This document shows, in pieces, positions 27,670-40,600 of a stretch of DNA of 64,000 bases. The notes beneath the pieces are model-generated. The model saw nothing but the letters and a program-made list of their open reading frames with translations, did not search any database and was not told the origin of the DNA. Source of the DNA: Gracilaria domingensis (Eukaryota > Rhodophyta > Florideophyceae > Gracilariales > Gracilariaceae); assembly GCA_022539475.1 (NCBI GenBank), contig VCMS01000225.1:1-64000 (forward strand), written 5' to 3'. The translations under genes were made by a program, and so were the position numbers. The first letter of the stretch is position 1, and each line of letters opens with the position of its first letter.

Positions 27670-29538
27670 ATGAATTCCCAGAATGACGACCCGTCCAATC
27701 TGTCCCTGGACAACTCATCGGACGCCGACATTCCTCGTACCCCAGCGAATCAACCGATTAGCTCAACCGACCGCATCGAACCTCTGCCACATTCACCAAG
27801 CAATGCGAACCGAAGTTCTTCCTCCGCCTTCCTCCCGAGGGCGACGCTACGCAGCGCTCATGAACAGAAATACAAGTCTGTCTCAAAGCGTATGCTCCGA
27901 GACAATCCGGATGGCGAGACGTTTCTCGAATGCCTTAGGACTAAGTTGGACCCGCTTTCGCTTTGCGCCCCGACCGTAATGCAGAACCGCAAGTGCATCA
28001 ATGCTTTAATCAACAAATTGAAGTATCTCAACGTCGATATCCCCACCCATAAGTACCGCCACCCTATCAAATGCGTTGCTTATTTGATATGGAACGGCGA
28101 AGACGACGATAACAAGAATTTCGAAACAGTTGTCGCTCATGTTGTTCACCGACAGCCGCATCCGTATGCGGACGATGACGATGAAGAATTAGACCAAGGG
28201 AATGAAGAAGGACCCGATGCTTTACGAAACCCTGACGCCGGGATTGACGACGATGACGACGATATGGAGAAACTGATGATGAGTTTTAAGAAGTTCCTGC
28301 GTGCTACCAAAGGCACAAAGATTCGTACGACACAACCGACGGTCTCACGCCATAGTGATGTAGCAGACAACCGCACCATCAAGCCTGACAGAACCCCAGA
28401 CAGTTTCCAGCATTTGCAGTGCATCCGTTTCGACGATACACCCGCGGCAGAACCACGACTATCCACCGATGGCGAGCAGACAAAGGGTTACACGGAGATA
28501 TCCCATGATATGAAAGCTCTCGCAAAGCTCGCGTACGCAGAGCAAGACCACGGTTCCATCAAGCGCATGGAACTCATCCAGAAAGCTTCATCGCAAGTAA
28601 GGTATGTATTTAAGGACGGAAAGAAGTATGGCGGAACCGTCAAGGAATCATGGCACAAGGCAATAAGCAGCTATGAACAAATTGTGCTCGACACTTTCGT
28701 GCTAGGCGAGAACGAGGCACTATACTTACTCCCACATATGCTCAAAGATAACGCCCTCCCCTTCTTCATGCATAGTGTCAAGCAAATCGCGACGGGATAC
28801 ATAATAGACAAACATATGATGGAGTCCAAATTCTATAACACGGCTTAGCAACACCGTGTTTTGTCATTCCTTAAGAACTTGCACTTGAAGGACTACCTTG
28901 ATGGTAATTGTACCATCAACGAAGCGTACTGTGCACTCACCGACGAGATTGAGTCCAAATTTCACAGCATCCCGCGAAGGTTGCAAATGGATGAGTACAA
29001 GCGTGACTTACTCATCGCTGCGATGGAGAATATGGAATGGTGCTCGATTGAACTGTATCGACCTAACTCAGTTTACCCAACCTACCATGACCTCTACATT
29101 GCCCTTGCAGATTGCGCTCAGCGCTACTGCCAGAAGCAGATGAAATTAGGCAACGAGCGAGGTCTATATGGCGGAGTACAGAAGCCTACAGCTGCCACCA
29201 ACTACGCGAACGCGCGGTACGGTGGAACGAATCGTTCCTCAAACTTTCACCGTAATACTCAGTACAGGAACACCTCAAGCCGACCGACCTTCCGACCCCC
29301 CCTGGTTCAGGCAAATGTTTCTATTGCCAGAAACCTGGCCATATCAAAAGGAACTGCCCATTCCGTAAGAGAGGCAGGCGAATCTTCGAGACACTCTTTG
29401 CTGCCGCTAACGAAAACAACCCAACCGGGGAAACTGACGGGTCGAATCACGACTCAATTTTGTCCATCCTTCAAGCAGCTATCGCACCAGAGGACACTGC
29501 GCACGATGATGACACCTTCGACCTCGACAACCCACTAG
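27670..29538 (+). pseudogene. Older copia gag, helical part
   Basis: The frame from ATG 27670 has a Ser/Pro/Asn-rich start and an acidic stretch ('DDDDEELDQGNEEGPDA' region), then a helical part with 'NALPFFMHSVKQIATGYIID'. TAG at 28846-28848 interrupts it. The same frame resumes at 28861 with 'LKNLHLKDYLDGNCTINEAY' and 'RRLQMDEYKRDLLIAAMENM', as in copia capsid-like gag. At a run of seven C (29296-29302) the useful frame shifts by one. Confidence 0.82.
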
Positions 29539-29720
29539 CGGCGACAATTTTTTGCGAGAGTGATCACGTTCATGATCAATTCGCGAGCCACGAAGGCTAT
29601 GATGAGGAAGATAATGATATCACGGACGAAGGACATATTTATCATACCGGTTTTCTATCTGACTTTGCGAACGACTATGCGAACGATGTCGTAAAGAATG
29701 ACGACGTCCCGCCTTTTTAA
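29303..29720 (+). pseudogene. Older copia gag, zinc knuckle and tail
   Basis: In the -1 frame relative to 27670-29538, an intact C-x2-C-x4-H-x4-C zinc knuckle, 'CFYCQKPGHIKRNC', lies at 29316-29357. It is followed by an Asp-rich tail to TAA at 29718-29720. The frame change coincides with the seven-C run at 29296-29302. Confidence 0.8.
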
Positions 29721-29728
29721 GCGGAGAC

Positions 29729-31885
29729 ATGAATCGCCGACTAGTCTCCACCACCAGGCGTTATGCGAGCACAGCACCGAAATCTCGGGAACACCGCTCA
29801 CTTGACCACGAACCGCACGCACGTAACACAATTAATTATGAAACCCGAGAACCGCCCGACTTCACCACTCGTACACAACACGCAATGTCCCCTCCAGACA
29901 TAGAGACCATTGACATCAGCCACCAACAAAACCCCCAAGATGCAGATATCCTCCTTGTTCACAAGGAGCTCTAGGAAGCACACTACGCAGCAGGCTCCCA
30001 CGCCATAGAGTCAAAACGCTTCTTAGGAGCATGCATCGACTCGGGTGCAAGCAAGTTTGTCATTGGAGAACAAGAAGCACTGCTATACTGCAATTCGTTA
30101 CAGCAGTCTGTCGAATTCAATTGTTCTAATCAACGCTTCAAGTTTGGAGGTCATGTGAAGAAATCACTCGGCACTACTAGAATTGAATTACCCCTACCAG
30201 ACGGATCTTTCTTATCCTTTACTGTAGATGTCGTTGAGGCACCAGTGCCATTACTCGTAGGATTGGACATCGGAGAGCGAGACTTTATCCTCGACATGAA
30301 GCTTCACCAGTTGTTCTGTGGAAACAAGGACTGGAGTGTACACCTGACAAAGAGGAACGGTCACGTGTTTATTGAATGGGACCCAAACAAACCCAACTCT
30401 ATACTCCACTCCTCCACCTCAGAATACACCGAGAAAGAGCTGAGGAAGATGCATCTCAACTTCTTCCATCCCCAAACGGAGAAGTTGCTACACCTCCTCA
30501 AGCGCGCAACCCCGAACCGAATCAGACCGACAACCCGAGCGCTACTCCAGATAATTGCCGATAATTGTAGGATATGCCAAACATATCGAACCAAACCACT
30601 CAGGTTTAGAGTGAGCATCCCTCCGGAGTCAATTGTGTTGAACAACGAGATCTCGCTCGATCTGATGTACTTACACGATAAGGTCAAGAAACTTCCGGTC
30701 CTACATGTTGTCGACATGGAGACAAGTTTCTCAAACGCGAAGTTTCTTGATGGCGAATCAGCTGTGGTTGTATGGAAAGCATTCCTTTTCTGTTGGCTCA
30801 CTCTGTACATCGGTGCACCCAATAAGCAGCGCGCCGACCAAGGCAGTATCTTCACCTCGGAAGTGTGGAAAAAGTTGTCCGAGAACCTAGGCATTGAGCT
30901 CATCCTATCTAGAACGGAAAGTCATAACAGCTTAGGAGTCGGGGAAAGATACCACGCACCACTCCGACGGACTTTCCAGAAAGTCTCACTCGAGTATCCA
31001 ACAATGGAGAAAGATGTACGTCTCAGCCTCTCCGTGAAGGCAATTAATGACAGAATGAGACCAAATGGGTTAGCACCTTCACTCCTCGTATTTGGTACAC
31101 TACCAAGACTACATGTTGGCACGTCCTCATTGCCAGACCAACGACAACGTTTCAACGCACTCGAACTCGCACGAAAGGAGTACTCCGGGATTGTTGCCAG
31201 ACTGAGGATACTTGAAGCACTGCGTGCGCGAGTACCACCTACCGTACATTTTGATCTCAAACCAGGAGACTTCATCTGCATCTATAGAGAGAAGGAAAAG
31301 AAATTCAATGGTCTTCATAAGATCATACATGTGGACGGCAAACATGTTCATGCCAATGTCAACGGAAGGTCAACAAAATTCAACATATCCCAGTGTATCC
31401 CAACGACAAACTATTCGGATAAGGAGCTACTTGAGCAATTTAAGGCTCAATTTGAACAGTTCAAGAGCGAAGAGGAACCAGGTCCTCGTCCCACACCAAC
31501 CATCTTGGTTACCGAACAACTTCAGCCCCACGACCCAGGATGTACCATGCAACAGTTCAAACCCGCGAGGAAGAAGGAGATAGACGGATTAACAGTCAGA
31601 GGAACCTGGACTGTTACCACACGCACTGCCGCCGAAGCCGAATGCACCAGGAAAGGTGAAGTTCCGAACATTCTCGGCTCAAGATGGGTATACGTGATCA
31701 AGAACGCCGAAACTTCTTCTCCTATCTACAAGGCACGTCTGATAGCGCAAGGGCACACGGATAGAATGAAGGGCGTCATTGTCCATGAGCAACGATCGCT
31801 CATGATACAATCTATACGGTTTATAACATGCATTTCGCGCATGTTCAACTTCCGCATCTGGTTACGGGGCATAACCATGGCATAA
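29729..31885 (+). pseudogene. Older copia protease and integrase
   Basis: One frame, interrupted by TAG at 29972-29974. The protease motif 'ACIDSGASKFVIG' (near 30031-30069) keeps D-S-G-A. The integrase has 'HLNFFHPQTEKL' and 'CRICQTYRTKPL' (zinc region), then Asp in 'ISLDLMYLHD', Asp in 'RADQGSIFTS' and Glu in 'GVGERYHAPLR'. It ends as the RT begins ('GSRWVYVIKNAETSSPIYKA'), at TAA 31883-31885. Sequence is closely related in layout to the copia element at 3630-22425. Confidence 0.88.
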
Positions 31886-32980
31886 ATTCAGTCAGAACAG
31901 CGCATTGATAGACTGTTGTATCTCCGCCCACCTTCCGAAATGAACCTCCCGCATGAGAGCTTATTGAAGTTAAACCGTACCTTATACGGGTTAACTGAAG
32001 CCGGTGATCATTGGAATCAGACCTTTACCGCGCACACATTGAATGACCTGAAGATGGAACGAGCGGATAGCGATCAATCACTCTACGTTAAGAAGAAAGG
32101 GGATGGGAAGTTGGATGGTGTAATGGGGACCTACGTAGATGACTGCCTTCAAGCGGGAAACAAGCAGTTCGAAGCACTAACGGACACGACGGTTGAGAAG
32201 TTCGACTGCAAACCGAAGGAGTAAGATTCTTTCCTTTATGCCGGGATGCATATTGACACCAAACCAAATAACCTCGAAATGCACCAACTTCCATAGATAG
32301 AAAAGCTTGTGGAGCTACCCAAACACACCGACTACACTACTTTCAAGTTAACTCTGATGAAGCTCAACTGGGTAATACAATCGCGCATTGACATCGCCTG
32401 CAACACATCGCAATTGGCACAAAACACGGAGGCAGTTTTCAACAGCGAGCATATCACCAGGCCCAACAACATGGTTAAGCACCTGAAGAATAACGCCGAA
32501 TTGAGCATCAGACACGTGAATATCGAGCCAAACACATGCTATCTCAAAGTCTACTATGATGTATCCTTCGCTAACAATGCGGACCTTTTTTCTCAACTTG
32601 GCTACATCATCACGATATGTGACCAGCTGGGAAATTGCAAAATACTGAACTACCGCTCTTACAAGGGCAAACGAATTGTTCGCTCCGTATTAGGCACAGA
32701 GATCTACGCCTTCGCCGATGCCTTTGATGCCGCGTATATTATCACAAAAGATCTACAAAAGTGCTTAGAAAGGGAAATAAGATTGAGGTTATTAACAGAC
32801 AGCCAAAGTATCTTCGATATTATCACCAAAGCTACTTACACAAGGAAGAAACAACTCATGGTTGACATAAGCGCTGCAAGACAAGCTTACAACCGCGAAG
32901 AAATATCCGGCATTGAGAACATTTTTTGTGATCATAACTTCGCCGATGAGCTGATGAAGCGGAAACCATACCGCGTTTAA
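31886..32980 (+). pseudogene. Older copia RT and RNase H
   Basis: Same frame as the integrase part, with stops at 32222-32224 (TAA) and 32294-32296 (TAG). 'LYLRPPSEMNLPHESLLK', 'LYGLTEAGDHWNQ' and the catalytic Y-V-D-D ('GTYVDDCLQAG') mark RT. 'VYYDVSFANNADLFSQLGY', 'GTEIYAFADAFDAA' and 'LLTDSQSIFDI' mark RNase H. The end at 32980 is about 150 nt before the 3' LTR. Confidence 0.88.
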
Positions 32981-33132
32981 ACCGTGCTACTGTGCAAAAA
33001 TGAATTTCATCATTTCATTTGCCAATGGGTGATAAGGCAAAATGGCACGGTCTACAGCACGAAGTCGAACGCTAAAAAGAAAAAGCAGTGAGGTGGAGCA
33101 CACGCATTAGAAACAGAAAGAAGAGCAAGGAA

Positions 33133-33375
33133 TGGCAATCAGCTCTGCAGCTGGCAATCTGACTGATATATTGGACCGAGTGCTCTCTGATGCATATCGG
33201 GATTGGGCAACTCCCCTAAAGCATTTAGCTTCTGTTCCCTACCTAACAGGCGACTAGCACCACCACAGTAAACGGGCTCTGGCCCCAGCATTCCTGACAT
33301 ACCTGACATACTCACCCCGCTTCCATGCGTCTTACCTCTCTGCGAGCTAGCAGCTAGCATTCCACTAGGAGACCA
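33133..33375 (+). repeat. 3' LTR of the older copia element
   Basis: 243 bp, colinear with 27387-27628 but with numerous substitutions. Confidence 0.85.
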
Positions 33376-34309
33376 TCAGATGTGTGTCACAAGTGTTGAT
33401 GTGTTGTAGAAGCCACACAGATGGGCATGCTGGCAGACGTGTACCACCCAGGTTTCGAAGAATTGTCTTGTCAAATTGTTGGAGTCCTGATGAACACATA
33501 TTTTTTTAAAAACTTTTGAAGGTTGTTCTCTCTACGTGGACACGAACACGGCTTTAACATGGAGCTTGGTGTGGCAAAGAAGAAGACACGCAAAAGACCG
33601 AACGGTTGTCTTTTCAAGGAGAAGCGGCTCGCTCCGGAAGAAGAACTCAGAAGGTGAGCGCGAGTTTCAAGCGGATGCGCAAATGTGGCATACAAGAGCT
33701 TGATGCAACCAAAATTGAACGGAACAAATAGTAGTTACAAATTGTAATTGTAAGCGCGTTACAGAACGAACTTGCGCCTGTGGCACCAAAGATGCAAGCG
33801 CCGCCCGTCGCGCCTTCTCCGTCACCTGCACCGCTCCCAGACCGTCGCCGCTCCGCCCCGCCGCGAGGGCGTCGTACGGCTCAACGCCTTCCGCGCCGCC
33901 GTCCGCGCCGCCTTCCTCGCGGCCGCTGCCCTCCGTCCACGCGTCTGCGCCACCGCGCTGGCCACGCTGTCCCTCCTGCTTCCGGGCGTCTCCACGGGAC
34001 GCGCGTCCGAAACCTCCCGCGCGCCGGCGCATGTGGCCGCCGACGCGCGCTCCGCTGACGGCGCGCTGGCGCGCGTGCCGCCCGCGCAGCTAGCTGCTCG
34101 GCGCACGCGGACGCGCGCCAGCACGCCGGCGCAGCCCGCCACGACGGCGCGCCTGGCGACGCCAACCGTCGCGCCGATCGGCGCCAGAGCAGCAGCTCCC
34201 GCAGCGCGCGCAGTGGCACTGCGACGGGAGGGGTGGCCGCGGCAAAGCGCGCTTCTCCGCGACGTCGGCACACGCCACGAGCCCGCGCTCGTTCAGCCGG
34301 GCGTGCCGC
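33376..34309. other. Spacer, GC-rich from about 33780
   Basis: Long open frames on both strands at 33770-34515 are Ala/Arg-rich in every frame, as expected from high GC alone. I see no motif supporting any of them, though they may include the 5' part of the Cys-rich ORF that follows. Confidence 0.4.
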
Positions 34310-34549
34310 ATGCCGCCGCAGCGCGCGTGCGTCGCCGCGTGCGGCGAGCTGGCGGCAGACGCGGACGGCGCGCCGCCGTGGCGCTGCTTCGGGCACTGCG
34401 CGCGCGACTTGTGCTTCGCGATTGGCAGCGCTCGCGCCAAGGCGCAGCTCGACGAGTGCGCGGCGGAGTGCGACGGGAGCGACGCGTTCGTGCCGGGCGC
34501 CGAGGCGTGCTTTGACCGACGCGTGCGCGCGATGGCGCCGCCCCTGTGA
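34310..34549 (+). CDS. Small Cys-rich protein (possible)
   Basis: 79 codons from ATG 34310. Cysteines appear in pairs spaced by three residues: 'CVAACGEL', 'CFGHCARDLC' and 'CAAECDGS', with one more near the end ('ACFDRR'). Such regular spacing on helices is unlike the Arg/Ala-rich noise of the other frames in this GC-rich stretch, so this frame may be real coding. The true start could be upstream. The family is not recognised. There is no obvious signal peptide, but an upstream exon or N-terminus cannot be excluded. Confidence 0.35.
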   Translation: MPPQRACVAACGELAADADGAPPWRCFGHCARDLCFAIGSARAKAQLDECAAECDGSDAFVPGAEACFDRRVRAMAPPL

Positions 34550-37283
34550 GCCGAAATATGAAAAAGTTTAGTCAAAATGTAATGTTGGATCACGCACGTG
34601 TGCACGGTGTGCGCGTGTACTAGTAGGCCAACGCACTCAATGATCCACGTGTACAGCACAATCGAATACCTGTACGTGTAGCTGAGATGGTTGTTACTCT
34701 CGGTCAGCCTGGAACGTGAAGCCTTATATTTGCTCGACTGACCGTATGGCAAGATCGACGAAAAGACGTGCTGGGAACATAACTCGCAGGCCCCAAAGCG
34801 ACGTGGCGAGTGGATGCGCGACGGCGCTGGCGAACTCGCTGGGCAAGGACCTTTCGATTTCGACTGCGTGCCGAACTCTTTCACCCTCATTCCATTCTGT
34901 AGAGCCGGCTTACGATTTCTACCGTTTTCGACATCGTATTAGAGCATCTCAATTGATTGTCGGTGCTCGCCGTCGCCGAAACGTCCGTGCCGCCAACAAC
35001 GAGCCCCATAATCTTTTCTTGCACACGAAGACAATCAATAAACCACTGCCTAGATTGTGTGCTGCATAGCCGCTGGCAAAGTTTTCAATAGATACAGACA
35101 CACCCCCACAAGTCGCACTCAAAAGCAATCTGAACAACGACGACATAGCTCTCGGACGATCCGGCCTCAATAGCATCACCACTAAATTGCGGAATGCCAA
35201 AGCTGGGGCTCAAAAAGCGCGTCTTATCTTCCAGGTCATTCTGACTTTTGTCCCAGCAATTATTGATAATTGCATCCAGAATGATGGGGTTAGTGCTAGC
35301 AATAATGAAGGAGTGGGTGGGTAGGGTGCATGAAATACTGTTCGCCTAGCGCTGTATATTGAAAATACGGTTGGTTCGAGATGTGTGCATTCTCGCACAC
35401 TTCTTTCACAAGTATTGCTGCATCTACTAAGTCATATTTTTACCGGAAATTGGCGGGGTTTTTCTCAGCGACACACCCTTTCATCCTCCACGAAGCAAAC
35501 TCAATATGATGATGTTCAGCCGAGAGGTTCCATCGTTCCATTCTCGATGCCAGCGGTGAGAAAGGTGATGGAGGAAACTAGGGTGCATGCACGGCCGCTT
35601 GTCATTGCTTGTCTCTTAGTGAAGAGTGTACTGCAGCGATCTCTGCCGAGTCTAGTGTGTGCGCTCCCAACAAGCATGCTTTCGAACAGTGCGAGGATTG
35701 TCAATATTCGTGCTGTATTTTGTGCACATTGAAAAGTGTTGCGCGTTGGTGTTCGAATGAAGTGGTCGTGGGCATTTGCGAGCATCTGTGAAGCGCAATA
35801 TTTCTACTGGTATCTCGGGATTAGTTCTTGTTTTTCATGTGACAATCGTTACAGGGTTTCCTTTTTCTTGAGGCTAGCTTGATTTGGTAAGCCGTCATTT
35901 TGATCTAGAGAGGACATTTTATCCAATAAACTTAAATCGTTGCACAAGTGCCACCCAGGCAGAAACCATCACTACCCTATCGCTACTAATTCAACTTATA
36001 CTCAAGCAATGTCTTCACGCTTCCATTGGCGCATTATTTTGCAGCGCCGCTTTACGATTTTCACAATTTGTGTCATCGTTTAAGTGCCTCCAAATCGATG
36101 CCCGGCACTCAAGGTCACCGACAACGCTGTAACACCAAGAACGGGCCTCATATATTTGAACCAAGAGAGGCAAACGAGGTATGGTAAGGTTTCTGTCATA
36201 CGTTTAAGAAAGAATCTATTACATGGTAAATAGGAAGGAACATGAGAGTTCGATATCGTGTCGTGCCGGGAGGACACAAGCTGCACACATCCGAGCCTGC
36301 TCGCGGGCTGAACATATTCGGCGCGCATTTTCGGCAGGCGAGCTGTACGTGTACGAGTTGAGCACGTACACGTCATCGCCGTATTATAATAATCGTACAT
36401 TTCGCCTATGACGAACCTATTTTCAAGAGGTACGTGTGCAATAGCTTCGCACGTGTACGCGTGCCATTCGCTAAAACGTGTACTTCCTGTACAAGAGACA
36501 ATTCATCAGTGATTCATCGAGGATTTTGATTGGTACGGCCATTCCCTCAATCTCAGCCGCAAGGTTTCCATTTGATGACACCACGCAAATGCAAATGGGA
36601 CGTTGAACTGGTGCAATAGCGATCCAGCGTTTAGTGATTCTGTTCGTGCGTCGGACGTGGCAACACATTTGCTTTACGTAAAAGCCGATTCCTTGACCAA
36701 TGAACTTTTGCCCAGAAACGAGCCGAATAGCACAATACCAACACCAAAGTAGATGAGGTTTCGATTCGTATTCATGAGATTATGCTGATCGTTGTGCTGC
36801 ATTGCTGCTAGAGTGGCACTCAACTGTGTAGAAATGGTTTGAGGAACCCAACAATGTCGGAGGTCTTTCTCGGTTCTGCGCGCAATCTGAGGGGCTAGAC
36901 GCTCACAACGCGAAAGATAACGGCATGCGGATTACTTGGAGGGTGAAATAAACTCCACACGAGGGAGGATATCTGCAGCCTGGGCCATTTGCGTTGGGGA
37001 GCACAAACATGGAGCTTGGTGCTTGCGATTTGCACCACGTCCTGTAAATTCAACGCAATGAATGGTACGAGAAGCCGTCCGTTTCATGTAAGCAGTTCGG
37101 CAGCAGGCCCGCTGCACAACACAAGCTGGCCCTTGGGGCCAGCACGCGAGCGTGGTACGAGCGATGGCGTTGTGAATTTGATATCAGTGGCCCACAACCG
37201 AAAGATTGCGAGGCCCCATTGACGATAAGGAATTTTGCTTGGAATCTGTAGCGACTGACGCTGGACAGCGACAGCGAGCGGGC
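34550..37283. other. Gene-poor spacer with an old internal repeat
   Basis: No recognisable gene. 34908-35015 and 36047-36155 look like an old duplication: both carry 'ttacgatt', then 'catcgt', then 'gc.tc.aa.tgat' and a 'ggtgctc/ggcactc' step, in the same order. Short open frames (35385-35791, 36223-36411 and others) have no support. Confidence 0.4.
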
Positions 37284-37607
37284 CGCTTTGGCGAAGGGAG
37301 CCTGCGCACGCAAGCTGCCGCCGCGCGCCGGACGGCAAACACGAGGAGGTTGTTCACTCGTGATGGGCGCGCGGCGCGACATTCACTGCAAGACAACACG
37401 ATTCACTCATTTGCACTGCGCGCTCGCCACGACCGGGCAGCGATTGTGAGATAGCGCTGTGGCCGCACGCGCCGCCTCCACTACACAAAAGGCGATGAGG
37501 ATGACTTTGCCTTTCACTTTCGCGCCAGGGCACAATGAACACGAAGAGGTTGTAGCCCGCGCGCATTTCTGGCGCGTGGTGCCGACCCTAATCGGCCAAA
37601 ACAAAAA
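37284..37607 (+). pseudogene. Decayed ankyrin repeats upstream of the ankyrin gene
   Basis: DNA of the ankyrin unit is recognisable but not in an open frame: 'aacacgaggaggttgtt', 'gcgcgcggcgcgacattcac' and 'tgcaagacaac' near 37337-37400, and 'aatgaacacgaagaggttgt' near 37535. These match the 198-bp unit of the gene at 37608-40655. The array once extended further upstream, or was copied and then decayed. Confidence 0.75.
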
Positions 37608-40600
37608 ATGGCTGAATGCGGTCACGAAGCTGCACCGCTCCCCGGACACCAGTCAATGTATTCCGCCGGCAGTGCGCTAGGCAAGCGCGCAGCGACATTC
37701 ACTCCAAAACAAATGAGGCTGACTCCGTTGTACGTCGCCTGCTCGCTACCGAAACCGCAGCGAATGGGGAAGCAGTTGCTGGGGCGCGGCGCCGACATCC
37801 ACTGCAAAACAGACGAGGGTTGGACTCCGTTGCAAAGGGCCGCTCGCTACGGAACCGCTGCAATGGTGGAAGCGCTACTGGCGCGCGGCGCTGACGTCCA
37901 CTGCAGGAGTAACGATGGAACGACTGCGTTGCACTTGGCCGCCTACAATGAACACGAGGGGGTTGTGCACGCGTTGCTGGCGCGCGGCGCTCACATTCAC
38001 TGCAAAGACGACGACGGAGGGACTCCGTTGCACTACGCCGCTAACTTCGCAACCGCAGCGATTGTGGAAGCGCTGCTGGCGCGCGGCGCCGACGTCCAGT
38101 GCAGGAGTAACGATGGAAGGACTGCGTTGCACTTCGCCGCCTACAATGAACACGAGGGGGTTGTGCGCGCGTTGCTGGCGCGCGGCGCTCACATTCACTG
38201 CAAAGACAACGACGGATGGACTCCGTTGCACTATGCCGCTCGCGACGGAACCGCAGCGATTGTGGATTTGCTGGGGGCGCGCGGCGCCGACGTCCACTGC
38301 AAAGACAACGATGGAATGACTGCATTGCACTTGGTCGCCGGCAATGAACACGAGGCGGTTGTGCACGCGTTGTTGGCCCGCGGCGCTGACATTCACTGCA
38401 AAGACAACGACGGAGGGACTCCGTTGCACTACGCCGCTGGGTTCGCAACCGCAGCGATTGTGGAAGCGCTGGTGGCGCGCGGCTCCGACGTCCACTGCAA
38501 AGACAACGATGGAATGACTGCATTGCACTTGGCCGCCGGCAATGAACACGAGGGGGTTGCGCACGCGTTGCTGTCGCGCGGCGCTGACATTCACTGCAAA
38601 GAAAACGAGGGAAGGACTCCGTTGCACTACGCCGCTGGGTTCGCAACCGCAGCGATGGTGGAAGCGCTGGTGGCGCACGGCGCCGACGTCCACTCCAGGA
38701 ACAACGATGGAATGACTGCGTTGCACTTGCCCGCCGGCAATGGACACGAGGAGGTTGTGCACGCGTTGCTGGCGCGCGGCGCTGACATTCACTGCAAAGA
38801 CAACAAGGGATTGACTCCGTTGCACTACGCCGCTGGGTTCGCAACCGCAGCGATGGTGGAAGCGCTGGTGGCGCGCGGCGCCGACGTCCACTGCAGGGGC
38901 AACGATGGAACGACTGTGTTGCACTTGGCCGCCTACAATGAACACGAGAAGGTTGTGCAGGCGTTGGTGGCGCACGGCGCCAACATTCATTCCGTGGACA
39001 ATGACGGAAACACACCACTCCACGAAGCGGCTAGTGAAGCAAATGAGGCCGTGACACTAGAGCTGTGGCGCGCCGGCGCCGACCCGCTCCGGAAGAACAT
39101 CAAAGGCGAGACGCCCCTGTCTTTGCTGCCGTCACAGAGCACTTTGCTCGAGCGGATGCGGCGCCCGATCACGGAGCTGCAGAAGCTGTGGCTCGTCGCC
39201 CAAACCGCCGCAATCACAGCCCCGAAGCTGCTGGCAGCGCTCCAGGCCGAGCACATCACCTCCTTCTCCGACTTTGTGCTCGCGCACCATCTGCTGTTGC
39301 TGGCCGTGCGCCAGCGTGTCCTCACGCGCTTCCAAGTTGCTACCTTTGGTGGGAGCCGCGACTATCTGCTCGAGAACGTGTACCTGCCCGTCACCAAATT
39401 CTCTCTCAGCAACGAGCACAAGTTCTGGCTGTCCGGACTGCTGTCGTACGCGGAGCGTCAGCGTTTCATTCGTGATGGAAATGCGGCCCTCGTCAAGATT
39501 GTCGCCGATCTGCGCTCCGAGATCCGCCACGTGCGCCTGGAAATGCAGTCCGCACTCGTTTCCGTCGCGCGCGAGATCAATATTCTGCACCACCGTGTCA
39601 GTGCGCTCGAGCAGTGGACGAATGAGGCTGCCAAGAGTTTCGAGCAATTGTGCGAAGGACAACAGCAAATGGTCTCTGATATGAAGAACATGGCCGCCAG
39701 TCTGCAGGAACTGCACGGCTTGCTCAAGAAGCAGCAACGCAACCGCAGCATCGCCGGCGTGCTTGCCTTTTGCCTCTCAATGATTCCAGTCGTTGGCGGT
39801 GCTCTCGCGGGCGCCTCCTTTGCTGCCACGGAGGTGGCTTTCGGTATGAATCTGGAACAGGTCAGCTCGGGAGCCTCCAGCGCAATCACTGAGATTATGG
39901 CAGTGGACATTAGCAACTTTCAAACAGTTTCTGTCCTGATGAGCGACCAGTACGTCAGTAGGCTCGACCCCGTTGCCCGGAAACGCGTGGAGGCTGTTGT
40001 GGAGCAGACTGACTTCAAAACGCTTCCAAACCTGCAAGAGCGTCTTACAGTGATGGTAGAAGATCTTAAAGATTCTGATCATTTTCAGGAGCCTGAAGAA
40101 GACGAGATGGAAACAGAACTTCGTCAAAGATTCAATGTGTTAGCATCCAGATCTCGGTCAGGCGAGGAAATGGCCACTGCCCAAGATGCAATACTGGAGC
40201 TACAGCATATACTACAGACCTATCTTGATCAAGCTGGAACGGGTGTCACCGTAGATGTGGTTGATGTAGAAGACGTTGCTCTGGAGAATATGAATGACTC
40301 GGGTCTTATGGATATGGATGCATTTATTAAATCGTTTCACGAGTTGCAGGAAAAGTACCCGTCTCGCAAACGTCAGCGGGAGCCGCCGGAGCTGAGACAG
40401 AGATTTCGAAATGCCTCAGGAACAAAAGACGTGCTGCATATCAAGCTTGCAAAGCGATTGTTGCAAGTATTGTTCGATAGTTCTAGCGGTGAGCAAGGTT
40501 CTTCGCGGTCACGCTCGCCACTGTCATTTACAAGGACCAATGTCGAATGGAACGAATCGGAGGTAGAATCATTGCTAACGGATCACGGGCGAGATGCGAA

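Larger units (their letters stand above)
27387..33375 (+). mobile_element. Older, decayed Ty1/copia element
   Basis: LTRs at 27387-27628 (242 bp) and 33133-33375 (243 bp) start TGGC and end GAGACCA. They differ at many positions, clearly more than the other LTR pairs, so this insertion is older. Between them lie gag, protease, integrase, RT and RNase H in copia order with several stops and frameshifts. The 5-bp flanks (GTTGA and TCAGA) do not match, so a target duplication is lost or the ends are slightly different. Confidence 0.88.

Noticed and set aside
18080-28848. Conserved programmed stop (TAG CAR) at the same gag position in two copia families
   Set aside because: Aligning the two gag proteins puts the stops at 18080 and 28846 about seven residues apart, so they are not homologous.
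37875-39023. 382-codon minus-strand ORF with repeats
   Set aside because: Antisense of the ankyrin array; its periodicity simply reflects the 198-bp unit.
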